Assembly: GCA_029932545.1 (NCBI GenBank)
Contig: JAOZPW010000069.1
Span: 1-15,077, forward strand
Direction: 5' to 3'
DNA: 15,077 nt
Source of the DNA: Thermoanaerobaculales bacterium
Lineage (GTDB): Bacteria; Acidobacteriota; Thermoanaerobaculia; Thermoanaerobaculales; Sulfomarinibacteraceae
Below are positions 6,267-13,901 of this stretch, piece after piece; positions within the stretch are counted from its first letter, which is position 1; each line of letters opens with the position of its first letter. A program made the position numbers and the translations under genes. Under the pieces are notes generated by a model. That model did not search any database and had not been told where the DNA came from. It was given only the letters and a program-made list of their open reading frames with translations.

Positions 6267-7665
6267 GTTCGAAATCGCCGCTGTATCGGTGGCCGCCGGG
6301 TAATGTCGCCGGCGCCTCTGCGGTGATTCTGACAGACCCCTCAAGTTCGATGTTCCGTCCGAACGTGACCTCGCCGGATATCTCCAACGATGTGCACCTC
6401 AGAAGACCGGGTGGACCTGACGGAAAATGTCGTTCGAAATCGCTGAGCATTGCGTAGTAATTGGAGTCTAGGACTATTGACGGTGGACACGATCTCGAGG
6501 GGTCCTGCACGATTCGGAAATCCGGGGTCAGGCGGTAGGCGTTTGAGCGGACAGCCAAGAGGTCCACGGTCGCCTTGACCGGTGAGAACCGGTCACGGGG
6601 AACGCGGACTGCTGTAGCGTTCGGGAATATAGAGATCGCCGAGCCCATCGCCGTCTCGAGTTGGTACACAGCCTTTGTATGAGAATTCCGTGGGTCAACT
6701 GTTTTTCGATTGAGGATTGTCGGCAATTGAAAGACACCACCAAAACGAGCTTCGATTTTCGCAAGCGTTGGCAGGTGAATCCACAGATTATTGGTATTGA
6801 AATACCGGTAACGCCGGATGTCCTGGAAAGTGTCGCTTTCCTCCGGAGGGCACTGGGCGCTTTCCCGGAGTGCGAGTCCCTCCCCACGGATCATGCAGAG
6901 GTGCCCACCCTTTCTGTCAGCAGGTGTCCTGTCCGCTGCCTCCATCAGGAAATCGTAATGGTTCTCCGCCATGTAGCCGAGGATCTCCGGACTGAGAACC
7001 GCCCCGAGATTGTCGGCATTGCACACGAAGACGTATTCAATGCCCCGTTCCAAGAGCTTGTCCAGGATTCCTGATGCACCCAAGGCGGTGAAGAGGTCGC
7101 CGTGTCCAGGGGGGCACCATTCGAAATCCGGTTGTTCAGGAAAGCTGACGGGTCCCATGGTTTCCTGATCAATTTTTGGCACGAGATTCTGGAGAAAATC
7201 CAAAGGAAGGTCTTTGAGTTGGAGTTCAGGATATCGTTGGAGGGAGGCCAGGGACAACGAACGGGTCCCGAGGCTATTCATCAGGAGCAGGGGAATTTCG
7301 GCCCCGGTCGCCCGGCGCAGTTCGAGTATCTGACGGGCAATGAGATCGAGAAAGGTCATGCCGTCTCGAACTTCAATCAAGCTCTTCGGTTGATCGAGAC
7401 CCATGCTTGTGCCCAATCCGCCGTTGAGCTTGATAACCGCGGTTCTTTCGAATAATCGTTCTCCAGCCGTACGGTAGTTCGAAAAGTCCTTAGAGTCCGG
7501 CAGGTCTTGAAGCGGCAGAATCGTCGTTTCATCGAGAAATGCCGAGGCTCCCCCCAAGAGGAACTCGAGGTGGTGGCGAAATGTGTCGATGGCCGAGCGC
7601 CCCGCGCCGCTCGCCCTCATCTTTTCGGTGGCAGCCTGAATTGTGTTCTGGCGGGATTCCTTCAA
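6259..7665 (-). CDS. UTP-glucose-1-phosphate uridylyltransferase, eukaryotic-type UDPGP family
   Basis: This 468-residue protein makes UDP-glucose from UTP and glucose-1-phosphate. It belongs to the UGP2-like family found mainly in eukaryotes and some bacteria, not to the short GalU family. Evidence is the nucleotide-binding loop NGGLGTSMG at 81-89 followed by QPKS at 92-95, then NSLGTRS at 130-136, PPGHGD at 185-190 and NADNLGA at 216-222. The C-terminal part resembles the beta-helix region of the family. The start is TTG at 7665-7663 with GGAGG (7678-7674) 8 bases upstream. The next in-frame ATG, at 7617, lacks a ribosome binding site. It is divergent from the lytic transglycosylase and convergent with PilZ, with an 8-base overlap. 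UDP-glucose could feed the glycosyltransferase at 9367. A UDP-sugar pyrophosphorylase of broader specificity is a possible alternative. Confidence 0.9.
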   Translation of the reverse strand: MKESRQNTIQAATEKMRASGAGRSAIDTFRHHLEFLLGGASAFLDETTILPLQDLPDSKDFSNYRTAGERLFERTAVIKLNGGLGTSMGLDQPKSLIEVRDGMTFLDLIARQILELRRATGAEIPLLLMNSLGTRSLSLASLQRYPELQLKDLPLDFLQNLVPKIDQETMGPVSFPEQPDFEWCPPGHGDLFTALGASGILDKLLERGIEYVFVCNADNLGAVLSPEILGYMAENHYDFLMEAADRTPADRKGGHLCMIRGEGLALRESAQCPPEESDTFQDIRRYRYFNTNNLWIHLPTLAKIEARFGGVFQLPTILNRKTVDPRNSHTKAVYQLETAMGSAISIFPNATAVRVPRDRFSPVKATVDLLAVRSNAYRLTPDFRIVQDPSRSCPPSIVLDSNYYAMLSDFERHFPSGPPGLLRCTSLEISGEVTFGRNIELEGSVRITAEAPATLPGGHRYSGDFELS

Positions 7666-7689
7666 GGGTTGATCCTCCGGACCGGTTAC

Positions 7690-7719
7690 GGTACTGGGAA
7701 ATAGTACCTTATGTCATAA
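7690..7719. promoter_or_regulatory. two adjacent palindromes in a divergent intergenic region
   Basis: GGTACT (7690-7695) and AGTACC (7703-7708) are perfect inverted arms with a 7-base spacer. The palindrome TTATG-T-CATAA (7709-7719) follows directly. Both lie between the divergent UGP and transglycosylase genes, a usual place for operators. CATAAT (7715-7720) could be a -10 box for the + strand gene. I see no matching -35. Confidence 0.4.
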
Positions 7720-7744
7720 TAGCCTTCGGGGAGGCTTGAGTCGT

Positions 7745-8407
7745 TTGAGGAATTCTATATTTTTTGGGTTGATGCTGGTTATTGTTACCGGTCTCACACC
7801 TTTTTTAGCCGGAGCCACCGTGCCACCTGATGGTCGATCGAACGACGATCGAATGTCGTCTCGCGCGGATCTTCGGGACATGGTCGATCGATTGAGCCGC
7901 CAAGAAGGACTGGACCCTCGTTTGGTCGACGCCCTTGTCTGGGCTGAGTCCGGGTACAACCCCCAGGCGGTCAGTAATAAGGGTGCCATGGGTTTGATGC
8001 AGTTGATGCCCCAGACGGCCCGGCGCCTCAATGTTGAGGATCCGTTTGATCCTGAGCAGAATGTCCGCGGTGGCGTTCGAGAGTTTTCTCGCCTGATCAC
8101 CCGTTATTCGGGGAATATCGGTCTGGCCCTGGCGGCGTACAACGCAGGGGAAGGTGCGGTCTCGCAATACAAGGGTATTCCTCCCTATTCCGAGACACGA
8201 AACTACGTCGCAAGGATCATGGAGAGCTATACGGGCCGTCCCTACAGGCACGGAAGTTACAGGATGCAGCGAGCAACGGTTCGGCTTCAGGGGAGCCTCG
8301 CTTCGGGCACCGCATTGATCAGCAATGTAGGGCGGTCGACCGGTTTCGGCGGAATTTCGATATCCTCTGGTGGGTCCGGTTCCCTCGGTGGTGGCTTCGG
8401 TAAGTAG
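7745..8407 (+). CDS. secreted lytic transglycosylase (SLT / Slt70-type catalytic domain)
   Basis: This protein of about 220 residues cleaves the MurNAc-GlcNAc bond of peptidoglycan in the periplasm. An N-terminal signal peptide is clear: a hydrophobic run FFGLMLVIVTGLTPFLAGA at about residues 6-24. The catalytic domain spans about 45-165. It has the catalytic Glu (E68) in WAESGYNP, then GAMGLMQLMP and AAYNAGEGAV, the three marks of family 1 lytic transglycosylases. A Gly/Ser-rich C-terminus follows and may be a flexible tail. The TTG at 7745 is preferred because GGGGAGG (7728-7734) is 10 bases upstream. TTG at 7736 extends the frame by three residues but sits one base from that site. It is divergent from UGP. 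Three mini-hairpins lie after the stop. Confidence 0.9.
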   Translation: MRNSIFFGLMLVIVTGLTPFLAGATVPPDGRSNDDRMSSRADLRDMVDRLSRQEGLDPRLVDALVWAESGYNPQAVSNKGAMGLMQLMPQTARRLNVEDPFDPEQNVRGGVREFSRLITRYSGNIGLALAAYNAGEGAVSQYKGIPPYSETRNYVARIMESYTGRPYRHGSYRMQRATVRLQGSLASGTALISNVGRSTGFGGISISSGGSGSLGGGFGK

Positions 8408-8419
8408 GGACATCGCGCG

Positions 8420-8467
8420 CCGTCCGAAGGACGGTCACGGCGGAGCCGTGGAGGTCGCGAAGCGACC
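8420..8467 (+). repeat. three tandem mini-hairpins with GNA triloops
   Basis: Three perfect hairpins, each 15 bases long with a 6-bp stem and a 3-base loop, follow one another. They are CCGTCC-GAA-GGACGG (8420-8434), CACGGC-GGA-GCCGTG (8436-8450) and GGTCGC-GAA-GCGACC (8453-8467), separated by 1 and 2 bases. The stems differ, but every loop is C-GNA-G. The third contains GCGAAGC, known as an unusually stable DNA mini-hairpin. They lie between the convergent transglycosylase and PilZ genes. No T-run follows, so they are not typical intrinsic terminators. Confidence 0.85.
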
Positions 8468-8578
8468 AGCGTGGGCTATCCAGAGTCCTGGAATTTGGTG
8501 CAGATCGCCGATGAGAATTGCTCAGTTTAGGTATGAGTCGAGTTCGGCTCAGCACCCGTCACGTTGAAAGTGGGAAAC

Positions 8579-9274
8579 CTAGTTGTAGTTTTCGATGAAA
8601 CCGGCCAAGGTCTGCCGGCTTTCGCCCGCAAGATTGAGATATCGAACGCCGAATCCGTCGACCTTTTCACGGTCTGCTTTAGCCCGCCGAACAACCTCGG
8701 CTGAGCCCCGAATGGGTAAGTCTATTCCGGGTAGAGCCAGGATAAACTGGAATCTGGTACCCAAGGGCAGGGTGCGGAACCCCGTCAGTAGGGCCCCGGT
8801 TTCCGAGAGATTTGACGTCTTGAGCAAAATGGTGTCCCGTGCAATTTCTCGGGGAACGCTGAGTTGAATCGGTGCTGTCAGGTCGATGCGAGGTGCCATG
8901 GTCAACAGGTCTGAGAAGGCTTGCCAGATCCTTGCGCGAGGCCAGTCGAGAGTGATGATGCGGTTCACGCCGTAATCTATCCATTGAACGGCCTCGTCGA
9001 GGTGCTCGGCTGTGGTAACGATGATCAGGCCCCCGTTCGAACACAATGAGCCAGGACATCTTGCCGCCTCCACCAGATCCTCGATCAGGAGCCCCTCATT
9101 GGGGAGAGCAACGACCAGGAGTTCGAATGCGGTACCGCGGATCAGGTCGAGGACAAATGGAGAACCATCGACGGTGTGCAATGCGAACGATTCCTCGTGA
9201 AGTGCCGGCGTGACACTGTCGAGGGCCTCAGGGCTGAGACCCACCAGGAGGACATGACGCCGAGGATCACTCAT
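8579..9274 (-). CDS. pseudo-receiver / PilZ-domain protein (degenerate c-di-GMP motif)
   Basis: This 231-residue protein is a paralogue of the one at 5556-6266, with the same two-domain layout. The receiver-like half (about 6-122) has A56 at the phosphoacceptor position in FELLVVALP, so it is not phosphorylatable. The PilZ half keeps NLSETG at 155-160, but the RxxxR motif reads RIDLT (129-133), with the second Arg replaced by Thr133. Cyclic-di-GMP binding is therefore doubtful. The C-terminal halves match closely: PLGTRF here and PLGTQF there, LPGID and LPGTD, DGFGVRY and EGFGARF. The ATG at 9274 was chosen because the protein then aligns with its paralogue. Upstream starts at 9286 and 9304 lack a better ribosome binding site. 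It is divergent from the glycosyltransferase gene. Confidence 0.8.
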   Translation of the reverse strand: MSDPRRHVLLVGLSPEALDSVTPALHEESFALHTVDGSPFVLDLIRGTAFELLVVALPNEGLLIEDLVEAARCPGSLCSNGGLIIVTTAEHLDEAVQWIDYGVNRIITLDWPRARIWQAFSDLLTMAPRIDLTAPIQLSVPREIARDTILLKTSNLSETGALLTGFRTLPLGTRFQFILALPGIDLPIRGSAEVVRRAKADREKVDGFGVRYLNLAGESRQTLAGFIENYN

Positions 9275-9294
9275 GCTTACTATCATACCCCGGT

Positions 9295-9311
9295 CTGATA
9301 GCATCTGAGAG
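9295..9311 (-). repeat. heptamer units in the PilZ / glycosyltransferase divergent region
   Basis: CTGATAG (9295-9301) and CTGAGAG (9305-9311) are separated by 3 bases. Both units are identical to those at 4857-4870. The region 9275-9366 must hold the promoters of both divergent genes. ATCATA at 9282-9287 reads TATGAT on the - strand and could be a -10, but no clear -35 is seen. Confidence 0.5.
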
Positions 9312-9366
9312 GGTTGGACATGGACGGTGATGGGCTGTTCAGTGCCTTGAGCCTGAGGAGGAAAAG

Positions 9367-10251
9367 ATGGAAGAGTTTGAATTTGGGGTGACGGGGCTTG
9401 TGACGTGTTTCAACGAAGAGCACAACGTCGGTGCGTGTATCGAGTCTCTTCAATGGTGCGACGAGATCATCGTGGTTGATTCATTCTCAACCGATCGCAC
9501 GCCGGAAATCGCGCAGTCGTATGACAAGGTCAGGTTCTTCCAACGTGAGTATTTCGGTGCCGGAGCACAGAAAAATTGGGCGATGGAAAAGGTCAGGTAT
9601 CAGTGGGTTTTCCTATTGGACTCAGATGAGCGATGCACGCCGGAGTTGCAGAAAGAGGTCCAGGCAATACTCAAGACCGGGCCGAAATATCTTGCATACA
9701 TGATGAACCGGTCCGTGTATCTCCTGGGGAAACGGATTCGCTATTCCGGATGGCAGCGGGACAGGGTTTCCCGGTTTTTCAAAACAGGAACTGCCTATTA
9801 CGAGAATCGTCGCGTGCATTCAATGCTCCACACAACGGGCGAGGTGCCGATCTTGAAGAATACGATCGAACACCACATGGTGGACCGGACCTTTACCGAA
9901 TATGCGTTTCGGCTGGGCAAATACGGTTACTGGGGCGCCGGGCAGATGTGGCGAGACGGGAAGAGGGCCGGGGTGACAAAAGTCGTCACCAGGCCTCTGT
10001 GGCGCTTTTTCAAGGTCTACGGTCTGCAGTTGGGCTTTCTCGACGGCGCCCGGGGATTGATTTTTTGTCTTCTGCAGGCATATGGCACCTACATGAAATT
10101 TGCAATTCTCTGGGGTTGGCAGATCAATGATGCCAGGGGCATAGAACCCGATTTACCGCCGTTTGATGACAGCGACGAGACCTGGGAGGGGCTGGAGATG
10201 GTCACGGACGCCGAGGATGGGAGTCCTGACCCCAGAGGCGGAAACTCTTGA
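9367..10251 (+). CDS. family 2 glycosyltransferase, WaaE/LgtF-like, lipooligosaccharide core
   Basis: This 294-residue GT-A fold enzyme probably transfers a hexose to the lipid A-core on the cytoplasmic face of the inner membrane. CFNEEHNV at 14-21, DSFSTDRT at 38-45 and the metal-binding DSD at 85-87 (LLDSDER) are visible. GAGAQKNWAM at 64-73 matches the FGAQ-N-A region of WaaE/KdtX and LgtF. The C-terminal half has aromatic and hydrophobic segments that may touch the membrane, and the last 40 residues are acidic. A GAGGAGG ribosome binding site (9355-9361) precedes the ATG. It is followed 49 bases later by msbA, so the two are probably co-transcribed, which supports a role in lipooligosaccharide assembly. 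The sugar donor is not shown by the sequence. UDP-glucose is plausible given the UGP gene nearby. Confidence 0.85.
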   Translation: MEEFEFGVTGLVTCFNEEHNVGACIESLQWCDEIIVVDSFSTDRTPEIAQSYDKVRFFQREYFGAGAQKNWAMEKVRYQWVFLLDSDERCTPELQKEVQAILKTGPKYLAYMMNRSVYLLGKRIRYSGWQRDRVSRFFKTGTAYYENRRVHSMLHTTGEVPILKNTIEHHMVDRTFTEYAFRLGKYGYWGAGQMWRDGKRAGVTKVVTRPLWRFFKVYGLQLGFLDGARGLIFCLLQAYGTYMKFAILWGWQINDARGIEPDLPPFDDSDETWEGLEMVTDAEDGSPDPRGGNS

Positions 10252-10273
10252 TGGCCTGCGTTCCGAGTGACCA

Positions 10274-10290
10274 TGCCCCTCCAAGGGGCA
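10274..10290 (+). promoter_or_regulatory. hairpin just before the msbA ribosome binding site
   Basis: TGCCCCT (10274-10280) and AGGGGCA (10284-10290) form a perfect 7-bp stem with a CCA loop. The last stem base is the first base of the AGGA ribosome binding site (10290-10293) of msbA. The hairpin could tune msbA translation or reduce read-through from the glycosyltransferase gene. No T-run follows. Confidence 0.5.
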
Positions 10291-10300
10291 GGATCTGACA

Positions 10301-12022
10301 GTGCTGAAGTTTTTTTCCAGGCTTGGACCCTACCTCAGACTGTATGTACCCCGTTTCATCAGGGCAACCGCAGCCAGTCTTCTGTATGCGGGATCGGTGG
10401 CCGCCCTGGCCTTGCTGGTCAAACCGATCATGGATGGGCTCTTCATCGCTCACGATAGGAGCGAGTTGGTCCGGTTGCCGTTCATGATCATCGGTCTTTA
10501 TTTTCTTCAGTCTCTGGGACGCTATGTTCAGACCGTCGATCTGGCCTTTATTGGGGAAGATGTCGTCCGGCGGATTCGAGACCGTTTATTGGGCCATATT
10601 CTGACTCTGGAATATGGATTCTTTGGGGGCTTTCGGGGCGGCGAACTGATCTCAAGAATCACCAATGATATCTCCAGGATCCGTGGTGCGGTGTCGCAAC
10701 ACCTCTCGGTGATGGTCCGGGAGAGCATGGCCATCGTCGCCTATGTCGGGGTTGCCATTTACAGGAGCCCAATCCTGGCGTTTTATGGTCTGGTGGTGGC
10801 GCCTCTGGCCGCGTGGCCGCTGGCCTACTTCGCCCAAAGAGTCAAAAAGTATGCTCATCGGTCCCAGGAGAAGGACTCCGATATCACCTCACGATTGTCC
10901 GAGATCTTCAACAACATGGAATTGATCAAGGCACACCACAGCGAGGTTTTTGAATTAGGACGATTCGAGAAAGATAATTTGGAGTTCCGGCGGGTCAACA
11001 TGAAGGGCATCAGGGCGCAAGAGATGGCCAGTCCGGTGATGGAATTCGTCGGTTCTTTCGGTGTGGCGCTGGTGATCTGGTTTGGCGGTCTGTTGATCAT
11101 CGATGGGACGATGTCAGCCGGTGAGTTCGCCTCGTTTGCCGTAGCTCTTTTCATGCTCTATACACCGCTCAAAAGGATTTCCAAGATCTACAGTCAGATG
11201 TTTGAAGCGGTGGCTGCCTCCGAGCGGATCTGGACAATGCTGGATCGTGAGCCGACAGTCCTCGGGGGAGCGGACATGCTCGAAGAGCCGATTCAAGAAA
11301 TTGCATTCGAGGATGTCTACCTGAACTACGGAGAGATTGCTGCTCTCCGGGGAGTTTCCTTAAGGGCCCGTCGAGGCGAGATGGTGGCGCTTGTCGGAGA
11401 CAGTGGTGGAGGTAAAAGCTCGTTGGTCAATCTGATTCCTCGGCTCTGGGATCCGGTGAGCGGTCGGGTCACCGTCGATGGAACTGACCTTCGGGATTTG
11501 GACTTGCCGGAATTGCGGAGACGGATCGGTATTGTCACTCAACGAGTCTACGTATTTAATGAATCGGTCGCATGCAACGTTGCTTACGGATTGGAGATTG
11601 ACCGGGACCTCGTCGAAACCTCCCTCAGGCGGGCGGGGGCCTGGGAGTTTGTCTGCGAACTGGAAGAGGGCATCGATTCGGTCCTTGATGAATTTGGGGC
11701 CAATCTTTCGGGGGGACAACGGCAGCGACTTGCCATCGCCAGGGCGTTGTACCGCCAGCCCGACATTCTGGTCTTCGACGAAGCGACCTCCGCATTGGAC
11801 AACAGGTCCGAGGCTGCGATTCAAAAGGCCCTTGAGGATGTGACCGAGCACTGCATTACTTTTGTCATCGCGCACCGCCTGTCGACCGTTGAAATGGCCG
11901 ACAAGGTCCTGGTGATGCAGGAAGGCCGGGTCGTAGCCGAGGGCACGTGTGCCGAGCTGATGGAACGCTCTGAGATCTATCAACGCCTGGCGGCCGGCGA
12001 ATTGCCTGACGCCTACCAATGA
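10301..12022 (+). CDS. msbA: MsbA-type lipid A export ABC transporter (fused permease and ATPase)
   Basis: This 573-residue half-transporter works as a homodimer in the inner membrane and flips lipid A-core using ATP. The membrane domain (about 1-310) has hydrophobic segments near 20-45, 58-75, 140-180 and 248-290. The ATPase has a complete set of motifs: Walker A GDSGGGKS at 366-373, Q-loop Q414, signature LSGGQ at 469-473, Walker B ILVFDE at 489-494 and H-loop H525. The length matches the MsbA/LmrA family, usually about 580. The GTG at 10301 is used because AGGA lies 7 bases upstream. The preceding LOS-type glycosyltransferase supports MsbA over a drug exporter, although the two cannot be separated by sequence motifs alone. 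Confidence 0.88.
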   Translation: MLKFFSRLGPYLRLYVPRFIRATAASLLYAGSVAALALLVKPIMDGLFIAHDRSELVRLPFMIIGLYFLQSLGRYVQTVDLAFIGEDVVRRIRDRLLGHILTLEYGFFGGFRGGELISRITNDISRIRGAVSQHLSVMVRESMAIVAYVGVAIYRSPILAFYGLVVAPLAAWPLAYFAQRVKKYAHRSQEKDSDITSRLSEIFNNMELIKAHHSEVFELGRFEKDNLEFRRVNMKGIRAQEMASPVMEFVGSFGVALVIWFGGLLIIDGTMSAGEFASFAVALFMLYTPLKRISKIYSQMFEAVAASERIWTMLDREPTVLGGADMLEEPIQEIAFEDVYLNYGEIAALRGVSLRARRGEMVALVGDSGGGKSSLVNLIPRLWDPVSGRVTVDGTDLRDLDLPELRRRIGIVTQRVYVFNESVACNVAYGLEIDRDLVETSLRRAGAWEFVCELEEGIDSVLDEFGANLSGGQRQRLAIARALYRQPDILVFDEATSALDNRSEAAIQKALEDVTEHCITFVIAHRLSTVEMADKVLVMQEGRVVAEGTCAELMERSEIYQRLAAGELPDAYQ

Positions 12023-12064
12023 TCTGCTTCGGCGAAAAATCTAGAAGCGCAGGACTCTCGAGTT

Positions 12065-13870
12065 CTATTTCCCTGGGTAGTAGCCTCTGATGGTCCTGAT
12101 CGTCAACTCGGGACGGGCGGGAATGGAAACCGTGATTGCACGAAACTGATTGTCGTCTTTTGCCGATCTGGAGGAGTACCAGATCAGGTACTGGGACCGA
12201 AGCAGGAGGCCGATTCGATCGTAGACCGGTTTGAGTTCCTCGGTCCCTTTCGGAAAGAAGGCCTCGCCACCGGTCTCCTCCGCCAATCTCTTCAAGGTCT
12301 TGCGAGCGGAATAGTTGAATTTGCCGAGGCCCAGGCCGATTGGGTAGATCGGCACCCTCATCGTATGGGCGTACCGCTTGGCCAAATCCCACCCCGTTCG
12401 AGAGGTCGTGTCTTCACCATCGGTCAAAAGGACAAGGGCCTGGCGTCCCCTCCGCCCGCGGAATTGTTCGAGTGAACGAACCACGGCGTCGTGAAGTGAA
12501 GTGCCGCCCTCAGGCACGATTCGGTCGAGTTTGGCTTCGATAGCCGAGGAAGTCTCGGTCCAGGGCAATCGGACCTTTGCTTCCCACGAAAAGGTCAATA
12601 CGACGACCTCGTCGCCCTCCTCCATCAAGTCGAGTGCAAACCCCCTGGCAGCACGCCGAACCGCCTCGAAATTTTCCGTCATGGAACCGGAAGTGTCAAC
12701 GGCCAAGGCCAGCGAAAGAGGAAGGTCGGCCGTCGTGCCGAAACCTTCGATTGTCACCGGGTCATCGTCCTCCAGAATCAGGAAGGACTCGGGAGTGAGC
12801 CCGGTGACGGGCGCGGTTGTCTCATCAAGGACGGTCACTGGCAGTTCTACCAGTTCGACCCGAACAGAACCCGAAAACGACCCGCCGCCACCTGCGAGGG
12901 GGACGATCGCATCGCCCCTGGCGCCATTTGAGTCAATTGCTTCGGCTGCGAGGATCGTTCCGTGTTCGAGATCCGCAACGGGGATTTCAGTGATGCAAGG
13001 GCAACTGGGCCATCGTGCGATCATACGGTCGTCGATGTTCAGGGTGATCTGATGGATCCGTCCGACGCTGCCGGTGACCGCAACCGTAACTGGTCGTACA
13101 CCGTTTGCGACCGAATCATCCGGGCCGAGGAGAATCTCGACGCCAATCCTTCCTGTCGGGTTGTTGAGGATCAAGGCGTCCTCTCCAAGGTAACGTCCGT
13201 CCCGATCTCGTGCGATCGCACGGACCTGGGTCCGGCGAATAACCTGACCCAGGGCGATGGAGTAGGTCCACGGCGCGCGGTTTCGACGTACCTCTATGTG
13301 TCCATCTTTCAGGAATTCGACCGATGCGGTTCCTTCCGGAGCCTCGACTTCCAATTGCAAGGCGCCGATGCCGCCCTTGTCCGGAGGCGGCTTGAATCGG
13401 ACCGCCCCTTCAGCAGGTGGCGTCACCGAGAGGGCGATCGCCTCAACCGGAGCGTCATCTCCGCTTTCGAATATTGACTGCAATTCCGGAACGGTGACGG
13501 GTCCGTTCCAGCCGCCTCCGGACTTGCCGTCGATAGCTGCCACCGTGACCATGAGTTGGTGATCACCCACAGGCCAGTCCCGGTACAGCATGACGCTGCC
13601 GTCGGCTTCCACTTCAACAACCGAACTCTGGCGGTCAGCCAGGACGGTGCCGACGGTCAAGGCTGTGACCACTCGAATCCTGTCGCCGGCGCGTTGAATG
13701 TCTTCAGGGGCGATCTGGATGACCAACCCCATCACCGTGCCGGTGTGACCTCGACCCAAGCCCTCGACTTCGACCAGCAAAGCCAATGGTGGGGGAGGTC
13801 CGGTGGCCGAAAAAACAACAGGAACGGTGATGAGAGTGAGCAGGAATGAGAGGAGTGGTACATATTTCAT
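12065..13870 (-). CDS. secreted VWFA-domain protein, acidobacterial VWFA-related family
   Basis: This 601-residue protein has an N-terminal signal peptide with a hydrophobic run at about 4-20 (VPLLSFLLTLITVPVVF). Residues about 25-340 form beta-rich, probably Ig-like modules. The next segment, VTVLDETTAPVTGLTPESF followed by the acidic LILEDDDP, is the lead-in that I associate with the 'VWFA-related Acidobacterial domain' family. A VWFA domain follows at about 385-580 with a complete metal site: DTSGSM at 392-397, T457 in GGTSLHD and D484 in TDGED. It therefore probably binds a protein ligand through a metal ion outside the inner membrane. It lies 31 bases after the Ig-like gene and is probably in one operon with it. 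No strong ribosome binding site precedes ATG 13870. Ligand and role are unknown. Confidence 0.85.
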   Translation of the reverse strand: MKYVPLLSFLLTLITVPVVFSATGPPPPLALLVEVEGLGRGHTGTVMGLVIQIAPEDIQRAGDRIRVVTALTVGTVLADRQSSVVEVEADGSVMLYRDWPVGDHQLMVTVAAIDGKSGGGWNGPVTVPELQSIFESGDDAPVEAIALSVTPPAEGAVRFKPPPDKGGIGALQLEVEAPEGTASVEFLKDGHIEVRRNRAPWTYSIALGQVIRRTQVRAIARDRDGRYLGEDALILNNPTGRIGVEILLGPDDSVANGVRPVTVAVTGSVGRIHQITLNIDDRMIARWPSCPCITEIPVADLEHGTILAAEAIDSNGARGDAIVPLAGGGGSFSGSVRVELVELPVTVLDETTAPVTGLTPESFLILEDDDPVTIEGFGTTADLPLSLALAVDTSGSMTENFEAVRRAARGFALDLMEEGDEVVVLTFSWEAKVRLPWTETSSAIEAKLDRIVPEGGTSLHDAVVRSLEQFRGRRGRQALVLLTDGEDTTSRTGWDLAKRYAHTMRVPIYPIGLGLGKFNYSARKTLKRLAEETGGEAFFPKGTEELKPVYDRIGLLLRSQYLIWYSSRSAKDDNQFRAITVSIPARPELTIRTIRGYYPGK

Positions 13871-13901
13871 CAGTGTTATTTACGCCTTCATCGCTAATCG
13901 G

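Noticed and set aside
8370..8567. Small + strand frame across the triple hairpin
   Set aside because: It starts inside the transglycosylase gene in another frame and has no ribosome binding site. The hairpins account for the sequence.
8408..8578. Intrinsic terminator between the transglycosylase and PilZ genes
   Set aside because: The hairpins have no T-run on either strand directly after them, so they are reported as a repeat element instead.
9272..9310. Leaderless transcript of the second PilZ gene from TATGAT
   Set aside because: The -10 would place the start at the ATG, but no matching -35 is present, so the idea was not kept as a feature.
12501..13477. + strand frames inside the VWFA gene
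   Set aside because: They are low-complexity Ser/Arg-rich translations antisense to a protein with signal peptide and complete VWFA metal-site motifs.
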